From positions 124,001 to 188,000 of the forward strand of contig NZ_VFMQ01000001.1 in the NCBI RefSeq assembly GCF_006715175.1: 64,000 bases of DNA, read 5' to 3'. The position numbers and the translations under genes are program-made. The notes under the pieces were generated by a model that was given only the letters and a program-made list of their open reading frames with translations, made no database searches and was not told the origin of the DNA. The stretch comes from Curtobacterium citreum. Lineage in GTDB: Bacteria; Actinomycetota; Actinomycetes; Actinomycetales; Microbacteriaceae. The stretch's first letter is position 1; each line of letters begins with the position of its first letter. Positions 24,796-33,178 of this stretch are shown here, in pieces.

Positions 24796-25634
24796 CCGAC
24801 GGACCGATCGCACCCCTCGATGCCGGCGACGACCCGCAGGCGCTGCTCGACGGACTCGCCACCGCAGCCGTCCGCGCCCTGCCCCCGGCGGTCGTCGACC
24901 GGGTCCTGGCGGTCGACCGCAGCCGATCGCTCGGCGACCGCCTGGCCGGCCGACCCGGCGCCGTCCGCTCGCTCCGCCTGACGGGCGCGAGCGAGACGCT
25001 CACCCTGCAGCTCGACGGCCGACGACTCGTCACCGAGGCCGCCCAGGTCTCCGGCGGGGTCACCATCGCCCGGCGGCAGCCGCCCCTCGGGACCTGGTTG
25101 GGCCTGTTCGCCGGTGAGGTGGCGGCGGTCGCCGCGGACGCGGCCGGCGACACGGCGGCGGTCGCCGCATCGCTCGGGAGGCTCGGCATCCGGACCGTCG
25201 ACGCGTTCCGTGTCGCGGATGCGGACGTCCCACGCGGACTGGCCGCGCTGTCGGCGGCGGCCGCCACGCGCCTCCCGGCCGATGCTGCGACCACCGTGGG
25301 CCGCATCGCGGAGCTGCTCACCGACGCGCTGGCGCGCGTCGCCGGCGACCTGGCGAGCGACGCGGAGGTCGTCGTCACCCGCACCGCGACCGTCTACCTG
25401 CCGGACACGCTCCGGGCGTACGCGGCGCTGCCCGCGGACTGGGCGGCCACCCACCGGCTGTCCGACGGGTCCACACCGCTCGAGGCGCTGCGGCGGCAGC
25501 TCGACGCGCTCGAGACCGCCGCCCGCGGGATGCGCGACGCGGCCGTCGAGCGGGACGCGGCGGCGGTCGTCGTGAACGGGCGGTTCCTGGCGGACCGGTT
25601 CCGGGCGGCGGACCCGGGGTTGGAGCTGCGGTGA
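24792..25634 (+). CDS. Hypothetical protein in the YbjQ operon
   Basis: A 280-residue soluble, alanine-rich protein with no family I recognise. It starts MTDGPIAPLDAGDDPQALLDGL, has alternating helices and a short beta stretch (LRLTGASETLTLQLDGRRLVTEA, quoted in part: SETLTLQLDG), and a C-terminal helix with RQLDALETAARGMRDAAVER that may be a coiled coil. The ATGA overlap with the tandem YbjQ gene and the GTGA overlap with the following membrane gene fix its start and tie it to that operon, so a shared role with the YbjQ proteins is likely. Confidence 0.75.
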   Translation: MTDGPIAPLDAGDDPQALLDGLATAAVRALPPAVVDRVLAVDRSRSLGDRLAGRPGAVRSLRLTGASETLTLQLDGRRLVTEAAQVSGGVTIARRQPPLGTWLGLFAGEVAAVAADAAGDTAAVAASLGRLGIRTVDAFRVADADVPRGLAALSAAAATRLPADAATTVGRIAELLTDALARVAGDLASDAEVVVTRTATVYLPDTLRAYAALPADWAATHRLSDGSTPLEALRRQLDALETAARGMRDAAVERDAAAVVVNGRFLADRFRAADPGLELR

Positions 25635-25849
25635 GCGGGGACGACGACGACCTGCGACGGGTCGGGGAGCGGACCTGGACCGTGCGCTACAAGATCCCGC
25701 TCGCCGTCGTGACCGGGCTCCTGGCGGCGTGCTGCTTCGTCGCCGTGATCGCCGGGGGATCGGTCGGGGCGTGGGTCGGCGGGAGCGGGCTCGTCCTGCT
25801 GGTCGCGTGGGTCGTCGTGTTCCGGGTGCTGTACCGACGCGGGTACTGA
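25631..25849 (+). CDS. Small two-helix membrane protein
   Basis: A 72-residue protein: an acidic N-tail (SGDDDDLRRVGERTW), then two membrane helices (about residues 24-44 and 47-66) separated by a short Gly-rich turn, and a basic C-terminus (VLYRRGY), so both ends should face the cytoplasm. It overlaps the preceding gene by four bases (GTGA) and ends one base before the RES gene. It may anchor the YbjQ-operon products to the membrane. Confidence 0.72.
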   Translation: MSGDDDDLRRVGERTWTVRYKIPLAVVTGLLAACCFVAVIAGGSVGAWVGGSGLVLLVAWVVVFRVLYRRGY

Positions 25850-25850
25850 C

Positions 25851-26363
25851 GTGACCGCTGCGATGACGGGCGATGTGCCGTGGGCTCTCGGACCCGCAGT
25901 CCGGGGGACGTTCCACCGCGCGGTCGACCCGCGGTTCCACGACTCCGTGCTCGCCGGGTCCCGTCTGCCCGGCCGGTACTCGCGTGCGGACGAACCGACC
26001 CTCTACCTGAGTTCCTCGGTCGACGGGGTCGAGGCGGCGATGATCGCGCACCGGGACGCACGGGCGCGAGAGCCCGCGATCGTCGCGGTCGATGTCGAGG
26101 CGACCCGGATCGTCGACCTGCGGGACCCGCTGGTCCTCGCGCAGCTGGGGATCGACCTCGCCGACGCGACCGCGCCGTGGCAGGAGGTCGTCGCCGCAGG
26201 GGGAGTGCCCTCGTCGTGGTCGGTCCGCGACCGCCTGGTCGAGGCCGGGGCCCACGGCCTGATCGACCCGTCCCGGAAGCGACCAGGGCTCTGGCACCTG
26301 GTGTTGTTCCGCTGGAACGAGCCCGGGGCGCCGACCGTGCGATTGCTGACCGAGGACGGCTGA
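25851..26363 (+). CDS. RES-domain protein
   Basis: A 170-residue protein matching the RES fold: FHRAVDP (first Arg), LPGRYSRADEPTLYLSSSVDGVEAAM (second Arg and Tyr in GRYS..., then LYLSSS and the Glu), and the late LWHLVLFRW strand. RES proteins are NAD-degrading toxins normally paired with an upstream Xre antitoxin. Here the upstream gene is a small membrane protein and no Xre gene is near, so it may be an orphan or have another role. GTG 25851 follows the previous stop by one base; ATG 25863 is an alternative. Confidence 0.72.
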   Translation: MTAAMTGDVPWALGPAVRGTFHRAVDPRFHDSVLAGSRLPGRYSRADEPTLYLSSSVDGVEAAMIAHRDARAREPAIVAVDVEATRIVDLRDPLVLAQLGIDLADATAPWQEVVAAGGVPSSWSVRDRLVEAGAHGLIDPSRKRPGLWHLVLFRWNEPGAPTVRLLTEDG

Positions 26364-26574
26364 AGCAGCCGAACGGCGTGAAGTGGTGGAGCGCTCCGGA
26401 AATCGAACCAGACGAGGTCCCCCGATAGGGACGCGCCCCTCGTACGTCATGAACAGTACCGGAACGATCGGGGCGGAGCTGGTGACCGCCCGTGTGACGG
26501 TGCCGGGAGCTGATGCCTCTCGAAGGAAGGGACTGGGATCGGAGCCAGAACCGGGGGCGTCGACCGGTCCCGCT
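26364..26574. other. Intergenic region between convergent RES and lipoprotein genes
   Basis: No gene is evident in these 211 bases. The stretch GTGGAGCGCTCCGGAAATCG near 26385-26410 superficially resembles the end of a tRNA gene on the minus strand, but the T-stem does not pair. I see no strong terminator. Confidence 0.4.
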
Positions 26575-27099
26575 TCACTGTGTCGTCATGCACGTCTGCA
26601 GCACCCACGCCAGGAACGCCCGGTACTCGGCGTCGCTCGCGGCGGCCCGCATCGCGTCGGACTGCAGGAACCGCGGATCGGTCCCGACGTCGGACACCTT
26701 GCTCTCGGGCGGGAAGGTCCGGAGGATCGCGACCGTCTCGTCGGCCGCAGCGGCGAACTTCTCGGCTCCGGCGGAGACATCGGAAGCGGCACCGGGGACC
26801 GGGAGGAGCGCCCGGGTCGCCTCGGCCTGCCGCTGTCGAGCCGTGATGTCCCCGGCGACGTCGCCCTGAACGGCCTCGGCTGCCGCGGCGTTCGCGGCGC
26901 AGAAGGACGCGACGCGCTCGTCGTCCGGCGCGGCCGTGGGCGAGGACGCAGCGGACGAGGACGTGGACGACGCACTCGTCGAGGCGCCGTGCGTGGTGCC
27001 GGCGGTCGGCCCGTCACCCGCACCAGTCCCGGCGCACCCCGAGAGCCCGATGACCAGAGCAACCGAGACGACGAGCAGGCTCCCGGTCCGCAGAGCCAT
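26575..27099 (-). CDS. Lipoprotein of unknown function
   Basis: A 174-residue protein with a lipoprotein signal (LVVSVALVIGLSGCAG, Cys near residue 22). A long Thr/Ser/Ala linker (residues 23-60) leads to a helical domain (about 65-174) with two cysteines (SFCAANA and QTCMTT) at its ends, and repeated Ala-rich helices. No family is recognised; such domains often bind partners at the membrane surface. It starts two bases after the zinc-ribbon gene and belongs to the tetR operon. Confidence 0.75.
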   Translation of the reverse strand: MALRTGSLLVVSVALVIGLSGCAGTGAGDGPTAGTTHGASTSASSTSSSAASSPTAAPDDERVASFCAANAAAAEAVQGDVAGDITARQRQAEATRALLPVPGAASDVSAGAEKFAAAADETVAILRTFPPESKVSDVGTDPRFLQSDAMRAAASDAEYRAFLAWVLQTCMTTQ

Positions 27100-27101
27100 C
27101 G

Positions 27102-27737
27102 TCAGGCAGCCGTCCCGCACTCCGCGCAGAACCGCGCGTTCGGCGCCAGGTCGGTGCCGCAGCCGGAGCACGCGCGGGTGGTCATCAGGGACGCACCACA
27201 CTCGACACAGAACTTCCCGCCGCGGGACTGCGCACCGCACGACGGGCACCGCGGCTGCGCCTGCTGCGACAGCGGGGTACTCCCGACCAGGTCGACGGAC
27301 TCGAGCCGCTGCTGCATCTGGCTCCGTCGGGCCTCCGCCTGCAGCCGGGCGAGCTCCTCGACGACGACCGGCGAGCACCGGACGCACTGCCCGACGTCGG
27401 TGTTCCAGCAGCCGTCGCCGCAGACCCAGTCACCGCAGCCGCGGCACTGGTGGAAGCGGGGCGCGATCTCGGCGGTCGCCGTGCGGAGCGCCGCGTCCTT
27501 CGCCGGTGAGTTCGTCCCGCGGTCGAGCAGCCGGTCCGCCATGTAGCCCGCCTGGGCGAGTGGGCCGCCCAGGAACCCGCTGAGTCCGCGGGCGAGCTTC
27601 TGTCCGGTCGAGCGAAGGTCACGCTGGAAGGCGGACCGGAAGCCGTTGCCGCAGCGCTCGCAGCGGAACTCGAACTGGAAGCCGTCCTCGTTGGAGAGGT
27701 CGGTGACGTTGTCGGTGAACGGGACGTGTTCGGTCAT
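27102..27737 (-). CDS. Zinc-ribbon protein with four CxxC-type clusters
   Basis: A 211-residue cytoplasmic protein. Zinc-binding groups in order: FRCERCGNGF (about residue 25), QCRGCGDWVCGDGCWN and QCVRC (about 98-122), RCPSCG with KFCVECG (about 163-180), and ACSGCG with RFCAECG (about 188-207). The last two are classic double zinc ribbons. The middle holds a possible amphipathic stretch (GLSGFLGGPLAQAGYMADRLL). Its function is unknown. It overlaps tetR by four bases and precedes the lipoprotein gene by two. Confidence 0.82.
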   Translation of the reverse strand: MTEHVPFTDNVTDLSNEDGFQFEFRCERCGNGFRSAFQRDLRSTGQKLARGLSGFLGGPLAQAGYMADRLLDRGTNSPAKDAALRTATAEIAPRFHQCRGCGDWVCGDGCWNTDVGQCVRCSPVVVEELARLQAEARRSQMQQRLESVDLVGSTPLSQQAQPRCPSCGAQSRGGKFCVECGASLMTTRACSGCGTDLAPNARFCAECGTAA

Positions 27738-28333
27738 CTCGGTCCTGCTTCAGTCGGTGGACGGGTGGGGACGGTCGGTGCGGTCGGTGCGGTCGGTGCG
27801 GTCGGGCCGAGGATCGCCGCGACGACGGCCAGGACGTCGGCGTCCTCGGATGAGCCGGCGGCGTCCATCAGGAGCAGGTTGTTGATGAGCATCCCGCGGC
27901 TGAGGAACGCAGCGGTCTCCGGCACCGTCGCACCGGAGGCCCGTACGGCCGCGGTGATCTCCCGGAACAGGCGCCGCGCCTCCTCGGCGATCGCGGGTTC
28001 CGCCGGTGCCGCGGAGAACGCGTGGGCGTGCACGAGCACGGCCGACAGGTCCGTGCGGACGAGCCGCATGTACGCCGCGCCCAGCCGTGCCGGGTCGAAT
28101 CCGTCACGACCGGCGGCGCGGAACGCGGCCACGATGCGCGCACCGGCGTGCGCGTGTGCACGGAGGAACAGCTCCCGCTTCGAGCCGAAGGCCTGGATGA
28201 CGTACGGCTGCGAGACGCCCATCTCCGCAGCGACTTGTGCGGTGGTCGTGCCGAAGTACCCACGAGCGGCGAACGCCGACACCGCGGCGGCGAGCAGTTC
28301 GTCGTTCCGAGCAGGGAGACGCCGCGCGTTCAT
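27734..28333 (-). CDS. TetR family transcriptional regulator
   Basis: A 199-residue repressor. N-terminal HTH: LLAAAVSAFAARGYFGTTTA, QVAAEMGVSQPYVIQAFGSK, then RELFLRAH. The C-terminal ligand domain (residues 70-185) is helical and has no recognisable specificity. A palindrome, GTTATCG/CGATAAC, lies 23 bases upstream of its start and should be its operator, giving autoregulation. It heads an operon with the zinc-ribbon and lipoprotein genes; the MFS gene upstream (28418) ends next to the operator and is probably not its direct target. Confidence 0.88.
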   Translation of the reverse strand: MNARRLPARNDELLAAAVSAFAARGYFGTTTAQVAAEMGVSQPYVIQAFGSKRELFLRAHAHAGARIVAAFRAAGRDGFDPARLGAAYMRLVRTDLSAVLVHAHAFSAAPAEPAIAEEARRLFREITAAVRASGATVPETAAFLSRGMLINNLLLMDAAGSSEDADVLAVVAAILGPTAPTAPTAPTVPTRPPTEAGPR

Positions 28334-28355
28334 GCTGGGGCGGCCCTCCCGTCGG

Positions 28356-28371
28356 GTTATCGGTCGATAAC
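28356..28371 (-). promoter_or_regulatory. Palindromic TetR operator
   Basis: GTTATCGGTCGATAAC is a 16-base dyad with 7-base perfect arms. It lies between tetR and the end of the MFS gene, at the place of the tetR promoter. Confidence 0.7.
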
Positions 28372-28417
28372 ACGATGGCAGAACGGACGCGCGCTGTCGA
28401 GGGGTCCGACCGACCGG

Positions 28418-29650
28418 CTACCGTCCTGCGCCCCGGAGGCCCGAGCCGGGCCGCAGCACCAGGACCGTCCCGACACCGGCGAGGACGACGGTGAACCCGA
28501 CGATCACGACGGTCTGCGGCACGACGCCGAGGAGCGACCCCACCGCGACGACGGGCACCGCGAGCCCGAGGTACGCGCAGGTGAACGTGTCGGATGCGGC
28601 GGCACCACGCCGGTCCGGGCTCGCGTTCCGCAGCGCGGACCCGAGCGCGCGGCTGAACACGATCCCCGCGCCGGCACCGGCGATCGCGGCCCCGACGGCG
28701 AACGTGGCGGTACCGGCGACCGTCCCCGGGACCGTCGCGGTCGACACCGCGACCAGGACGAAACCGGTCACCACGAGCGGGAACGCCCACCGGCCGCGTT
28801 CGGACAGCACGGTGGCCCCGACCGCACCGGCGAGGAACGGCAGGGCGGCGACCACACCGACCTCCGTCACGCTCGGCTGACGGTCGCCGCCGGCGAGCAG
28901 GTGCGGCGTCAACGCGCCGAAGCAACCGGTGACGGCGAAGGCCGCGCACGCGCCGAGACGATCAGGCCACCGCGGGACGCGTGACCGCGTGCCAGCACCC
29001 GACGTCGGCTGCGGTCCGCCGTGTGCCGCCTCCGGCACGACCGGACGGGAGGCACGGGGTGCGAGCAGGGCGGCGCTCGTCGTGAGGACGGTCGCCACCA
29101 CGACGTACAGCGCCCACCGCGGGAGCGCGCCGGTCCCGACCAGGAGCGCCGCTGCCGCGGGGCCGAGGGCCAGACCGGCCATCGCGAGCCCCGGCGTCAC
29201 GGTCGCCCAGAACCGGACGTGCCGCCCGGCTCCGCGGGCTCGGTCGGTGACGAAGGTGACCGCGCTCGCGGCGGCGATGCCCACACCGAGGCCGCTCAGC
29301 AGCCGACCGACGACGAAGGCGGGCAGACCGGGGACGACCGCGAGCACGACGGCTGCCGCGGCCCCGAGCAGCGCGGCGACGACGATGCGACCGCGGACCG
29401 GCCAGCGTGCGCAGCGCCGCGTGCGGACGATCGACAGCCCGACCACGGCGCCCAGGGCGAAGACCGCGAAGAGCACCGTGGTGCCGGTCTCGTCGATGTC
29501 GAACGCGCGTGCGTACGCCGGGTAGAGCGGCGTGGGCACGGTCGCCAGTGCCATCGTGCCGACCGTGACGACCGCGGCGGGCACGGGGGACGCCCCGCGG
29601 ACGGTCCGACCGGTCGTCGGGAGGGCTGTCTGCTCCTCGGTCGTCGTCAC
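28418..29650 (-). CDS. MFS transporter
   Basis: A 410-residue transporter with 12 predicted helices. VPTPLYPAYARAFDIDETGTT (helix 1 loop), the FVVGRLLSGLGVGIAAASAV helix 4, and a loop around residues 200-225 that separates the two six-helix halves are typical of drug-efflux-type MFS proteins. The substrate is unknown. Its GTG overlaps the isochorismatase stop by four bases, making it the last gene of the permease/hydrolase/MFS operon, so it may export the product or a toxic analogue of the compound the operon handles. Confidence 0.88.
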   Translation of the reverse strand: MTTTEEQTALPTTGRTVRGASPVPAAVVTVGTMALATVPTPLYPAYARAFDIDETGTTVLFAVFALGAVVGLSIVRTRRCARWPVRGRIVVAALLGAAAAVVLAVVPGLPAFVVGRLLSGLGVGIAAASAVTFVTDRARGAGRHVRFWATVTPGLAMAGLALGPAAAALLVGTGALPRWALYVVVATVLTTSAALLAPRASRPVVPEAAHGGPQPTSGAGTRSRVPRWPDRLGACAAFAVTGCFGALTPHLLAGGDRQPSVTEVGVVAALPFLAGAVGATVLSERGRWAFPLVVTGFVLVAVSTATVPGTVAGTATFAVGAAIAGAGAGIVFSRALGSALRNASPDRRGAAASDTFTCAYLGLAVPVVAVGSLLGVVPQTVVIVGFTVVLAGVGTVLVLRPGSGLRGAGR

Positions 29651-30363
29651 GCGGTCAGGTGCCCGGGGCTGCCCACCGTCGCGGACGTCCACGCAGCGAG
29701 GAGCTCGGCTGACTCGGTCACCACACCCAGGTGCAGCGACACCATCGACAGCGCCGCGCGCTCGAGCCCCTCGTCGGTCCCGCGCACCAGGTCCGACGGC
29801 ACGGACACGCGGTACCCCAGGTTCGACGCGTCGAACGCGCTGTTGAGCACGCAGCAGTCGGCCATGATCCCGTCGAGGACCACCGCTCGGACGCCCATCT
29901 GACGGAGCAGGAAGTCGAGGTCGGTCGGGTAGAACGCGGAGAGGCGCTTCTTGCCGGTCACGACCTCGTCCTGCGGCTCGACCTCGGTGACGAACCGGGT
30001 CCACCGGCTCCCGGCGAGTGCGTGGTCCGCCGCGCCGGGGATCGGACCGACGTGCTGCGGGAAGGTCGTCCGCCACGCGCTGTCCGACGTCCCACCGACG
30101 TCGTCGATGCCGGAGGCGCGGAGCTCGGACCGGACGTGCACGACCGGGATGCCGAGCGCGCGGGCCGCACGGTGGAAGTCGTCGATCGGTCCGACGATCG
30201 CACGGCCGCGGGGAGCTGGGCACGGGCACGCCGGGTCCTCGGACAGGTGTCCCTCGTGCATGTCGATCGAAACGATCGCGGTGTGGGTGGGGTCGAACCA
30301 GTCGCGGAGCGGCCCCTGCGGGTCGGCTGTGCGCTGGGTGCCGTGGACGGTGATCGTGGTCAT
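29647..30363 (-). CDS. Isochorismatase-family cysteine hydrolase
   Basis: A 238-residue enzyme with the family triad: Asp in VSIDMHEGHL (about residue 33), Lys in VTGKKRLSAF (about 140) and nucleophilic Cys in MADCCVLNSAF (about 172). The family hydrolyses amides such as nicotinamide, carbamoyl compounds, ureidoacrylate or isochorismate. The coupling with a nucleobase-type permease (4-base overlap upstream) suggests an imported N-heterocycle or its ring-opened amide. MFS follows with a 4-base overlap. Confidence 0.88.
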   Translation of the reverse strand: MTTITVHGTQRTADPQGPLRDWFDPTHTAIVSIDMHEGHLSEDPACPCPAPRGRAIVGPIDDFHRAARALGIPVVHVRSELRASGIDDVGGTSDSAWRTTFPQHVGPIPGAADHALAGSRWTRFVTEVEPQDEVVTGKKRLSAFYPTDLDFLLRQMGVRAVVLDGIMADCCVLNSAFDASNLGYRVSVPSDLVRGTDEGLERAALSMVSLHLGVVTESAELLAAWTSATVGSPGHLTA

Positions 30364-31778
30364 GCGGGGGTGTTCCCTTCGGTGCGGGGGACGAGCGGGG
30401 TGACGACCCGGCGGGGCTGACCCCGACGAGCGAGGAGTGGTCGCAGCCCGTGGTTCACCGCCCCGTGCAGCCCGAGCAGCAGGAACATGCCCATCATCAT
30501 CGGGCTGGTCACGACCGTGGCGACCGAGGACGGCAGCGCCGACGAGATCGCGGTCGGGATGAACTGCGCGCCGAGGGCGACGATGAACGCGGTGGCGCCG
30601 ACGGCGAGGTTCAGGTCGTCCCAGCGCACCGCGGCGAGCATCTGGATGCCGCTGACCGCGATGATCCCGAACAGGATCGTCGTCGCCGCGGACAGGACCG
30701 GCCCGGAGATCCCCGCCAGGAACAGGCTGACCGGGGGGAAGAAGGCCAGGGCGACGGCGACGCCCCCGGCGGTCATCGTGACGAACCGGCTGCCGATGCC
30801 GGAGACCCGGACGATGCCGGCGTTCTCCGGGTACGACGTCGTGCCGATCCCACCGAAGAGCGCTCCCAGGACCGTGCCGGCGAACTCGGCGAACAACCCG
30901 CGGTTCACCCGGGCGGTGTCGACGGTCTCACCGCCCCAGCTGGCGATCATCGTGTACATCCCCATCGACTCGGTGCCGGCCTGCAGGAACGCGACGAGCA
31001 TCAGGACCACGACGGGCAGGGAGACCCCGAAGCCGTACGGCAGCAGGTGCGGCGCCCCGACCAGGGGCGCAGCCGACAGGTCGGGGAACGACCACTGCCC
31101 CACCAGGAGCGCGACGATGCTTCCGCCGACGATCCCCCAGAAGATCGCACCCCGCTTGAGGATCCCGGTGCCGACGACCAGGCACAGCAGGACGATCAGC
31201 CCGGTGGCGACCGTCACGACGAGCGCGAGCACACCGTAGGACGGCGTCCCGGCCGTGCCGAACCAGCCGCCCGCTCCGATGGACGCGAGCTGCGCCCCGA
31301 TGATGACGAACAGCGTGCCGAGGACGATGGGCGAGGAGACGAAGGCGCTGACGTGCCCGAACAGCCCGAAGCGCTTGAGGGGGACGGTGAGCAGCATGAA
31401 GACGAGTCCCGCGACCGCCATCGACCCGAAGGCCGTCCCGAGTCCGTACGCGGCGCCCGACGAGATGATCGCGACCATGAACGCCGCCGTCGGGCCCTGC
31501 ACGATGGGGAGCTTCAGCACGCGGCTGGACTGCAGGATCGTCACGACGCCGGTGAGCAGGAAGCACGCCTGGATCATCAGGGCGACCTCGTCGGACGACA
31601 GCTTCAGCGCGCTGCCGATCACGTTCGGGAAGACCCAGATGCCGGTCAGGGCGAGCAGGTGCTGGACGGCGAAGAGCGCGGTGCGTCCGGCGGGCAGTCG
31701 CTCACCGAATCCCACGGAGAGCACGGTGGGCGCGGGCGCGCTGGTGGGCGGGGACGGGGGAGCGGCATGGGTGGTCAT
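30360..31778 (-). CDS. Nucleobase:cation symporter-2 (NAT/NCS2) family permease
   Basis: A 472-residue transporter with about 14 helices. Family hallmarks: FAVQHLLALTGIWVFP (helix 1), LKLPIVQGPTAAFM (helix 3), the central acidic TESMGMYTMIASWGGE, and the signature GTTSYPENAGIVRVSGIGSR with the ENxG variant of the QNxG motif. The family imports uracil, xanthine, uric acid or related bases with a cation. It is the first gene of a three-gene coupled operon, divergent from an XRE-cupin regulator. Confidence 0.92.
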   Translation of the reverse strand: MTTHAAPPSPPTSAPAPTVLSVGFGERLPAGRTALFAVQHLLALTGIWVFPNVIGSALKLSSDEVALMIQACFLLTGVVTILQSSRVLKLPIVQGPTAAFMVAIISSGAAYGLGTAFGSMAVAGLVFMLLTVPLKRFGLFGHVSAFVSSPIVLGTLFVIIGAQLASIGAGGWFGTAGTPSYGVLALVVTVATGLIVLLCLVVGTGILKRGAIFWGIVGGSIVALLVGQWSFPDLSAAPLVGAPHLLPYGFGVSLPVVVLMLVAFLQAGTESMGMYTMIASWGGETVDTARVNRGLFAEFAGTVLGALFGGIGTTSYPENAGIVRVSGIGSRFVTMTAGGVAVALAFFPPVSLFLAGISGPVLSAATTILFGIIAVSGIQMLAAVRWDDLNLAVGATAFIVALGAQFIPTAISSALPSSVATVVTSPMMMGMFLLLGLHGAVNHGLRPLLARRGQPRRVVTPLVPRTEGNTPA

Positions 31779-31922
31779 CAGGTGTCCTCTGCGGATCGGG
31801 ATCGAGCAGGGTGTTTCACTCTGATGCGAAAAGTTACATTCACATTGTTGCAGCTGTGTTTCCGTGTGTGAACACTGGCGCACCCGTCGCTCGACGGGCG
31901 CCACGCCGACGATGATGGGTGC
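31779..31922. promoter_or_regulatory. Divergent promoter region of the permease operon and XRE-cupin gene
   Basis: The 144-base gap has an AT-rich centre (31820-31870). It includes GTGTT and GAACAC arms separated by ten bases near 31856 and a TGTAAC hexamer on the minus strand suited as -10 for the permease operon. The divergent XRE protein is the likely binder. Confidence 0.45.
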
Positions 31923-32558
31923 ATGCAGGCATCGACCCCGACCAGCGCGGACGCGACCGCCACCAGTGCCGGTCCGGACGCGGCCCCGGTGCCGGACGGC
32001 GACGACCTCGACGCGGTCGTGGTCGGCATCGGCGAGCGGATCCGGGCCCTGCGGCAGAAGAACGAACTCACGCTCCAGGACCTCGCCGAGCGCACGTCGC
32101 TGAGCCTGTCGATGCTCAGCACCGTCGAGCGCGGTCGGACCACCGCGTCGCTCGGGACCCTGCACGCCATCGCACGCGCCCTCGGGGTCCAGATCACGAC
32201 GCTCTTCGCGCAGAGCGGCGCGGACGACTCACCGATCGTCGAGTTCCGCGACCAGATCCGGGACGTCACCGACGGTGGTCTGCACCGGCGGACCGCCGCG
32301 TACCGGGCCGACCTCGGCATCGAGGTCTACGTCGACGACTTCGACCCGCACACCTCGCACGCCCGGACGCCGTCCCAGCACCCGGGCGACGAGATCGGGG
32401 TCGTGCTCGAGGGTGAGCTCGAGCTGCAGCTCGGCGGCGAGATCTTCTCCGCCGCCGCCGGGGACGTCGCCCAGTTCAGTGCCCGTCGGGCGCACCTCGT
32501 GAGCAACGTGTCCGATCGGCCCGCCCGGGCGGTGTGGATCAACCTCCGCCGGCTCTGA
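31923..32558 (+). CDS. XRE-family regulator with C-terminal cupin
   Basis: A 211-residue regulator. After a 35-residue low-complexity tail, the Cro/CI helix-turn-helix reads IRALRQKNELTLQDLAERTS and LSLSMLSTVERGRTTASLGTL. A cupin (RmlC-like barrel) domain fills residues 120-205, with HPGDEIGVVLEGELELQLGG and AAAGDVAQFSARRAHLVSN. This layout is common in regulators of catabolic operons that sense a small metabolite. It is divergent from the permease operon and should control it. Confidence 0.92.
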   Translation: MQASTPTSADATATSAGPDAAPVPDGDDLDAVVVGIGERIRALRQKNELTLQDLAERTSLSLSMLSTVERGRTTASLGTLHAIARALGVQITTLFAQSGADDSPIVEFRDQIRDVTDGGLHRRTAAYRADLGIEVYVDDFDPHTSHARTPSQHPGDEIGVVLEGELELQLGGEIFSAAAGDVAQFSARRAHLVSNVSDRPARAVWINLRRL

Positions 32559-32639
32559 CCCGTCGCCTCGGGCGGGCACTCCGGAGCGACCCGTGCGTGG
32601 GGAGGACGGACTGCGCGCCGACCGGCCGGGGTGCCCCGG

Positions 32640-32850
32640 TCACCAGGCGAGCTGCGTGTCGTCCTCGAAGACCGCGCCGGTGGCGCCGTCCGCGGGCAGG
32701 GTCGCGAGTCGTACCGCCACAGCCGCACCTTCGTCGGGTGTGCGAGTGCCGCGGAAGTCGTTGAAGTCGGTGGCGACGTGGCCGGGGGCGGCGCCGTTGA
32801 TCTTCAACGTGGTGTCTGCGAACTCGCGCTGAATGCTCCTGACGATGACC
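32640..32850 (-). pseudogene. SDR 3'-terminal remnant
   Basis: On the minus strand the sequence encodes the C-terminus of a carbonyl-reductase-like SDR: KINGAAPGHVATDFNDFRGT, RTPDEGAAVAVRLATLP and a normal end EDDTQLAW-stop at 32640. The first about 180 residues, including cofactor and catalytic motifs, are missing; homology fades near 32850. It marks the left edge of the rearranged accessory region. Confidence 0.7.
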
Positions 32851-33076
32851 TGAACGGCCTGAGCCCAGCAGCAGCCCTTCGGAACGAGCGAGCTGAGGAC
32901 GTGATTCGTTCGGCCGGCCAGTCGGCGTTCCGTCGCGCCGAATGAAGGCCGACGAGCAGGCCGACTCAGCTGCTTGGCCGTCTCGCTAAGCGGACCTTCA
33001 CCGGAACCTATTCCGGACCACTCATCCGGACAGTGCGACGGCGCAGTCGTTCAAAGACCTCGTCCTCACTGCCGAG
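32851..33076. other. Junction sequence without a gene
   Basis: About 230 bases follow the SDR remnant before the first 28-bp element. I see no gene with family resemblance on either strand. The base composition begins to fall below that of the left region here. Confidence 0.4.
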
Positions 33077-33104
33077 CGTCCGGTTGACGACCGTCTAACG
33101 GACG
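33077..33104 (+). repeat. 28-bp dyad element, copy 1
   Basis: Left arm CGTCCGGTTGAC, right arm GTCTAACGGACG, four-base centre. The outer seven bases pair perfectly. Core differs from most copies (GACC in place of GATC). Confidence 0.65.
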
Positions 33105-33109
33105 CGGCA

Positions 33110-33137
33110 TTCGTGTTCCCCGACTGGCTATCGAGGG
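33110..33137 (+). repeat. 28-bp dyad element, copy 2 (right half only)
   Basis: Only the right half, GACTGGCTATCGAGGG, matches the family; the left half is unrecognisable. It lies five bases after copy 1, as if an insert had been lost. Confidence 0.5.
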
Positions 33138-33178
33138 CGCTCCTAGCGCTGGTGCGCTCAGCCGAGGAGAGTGGGCGG

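Noticed and set aside
26385..26440. Possible minus-strand tRNA (GGTTCGATT with a GGAGCGCTCCACC-like end)
   Set aside because: The T-stem does not pair (TCTGG against TCCGG), the acceptor has no matching 5' strand and no anticodon arm can be drawn.
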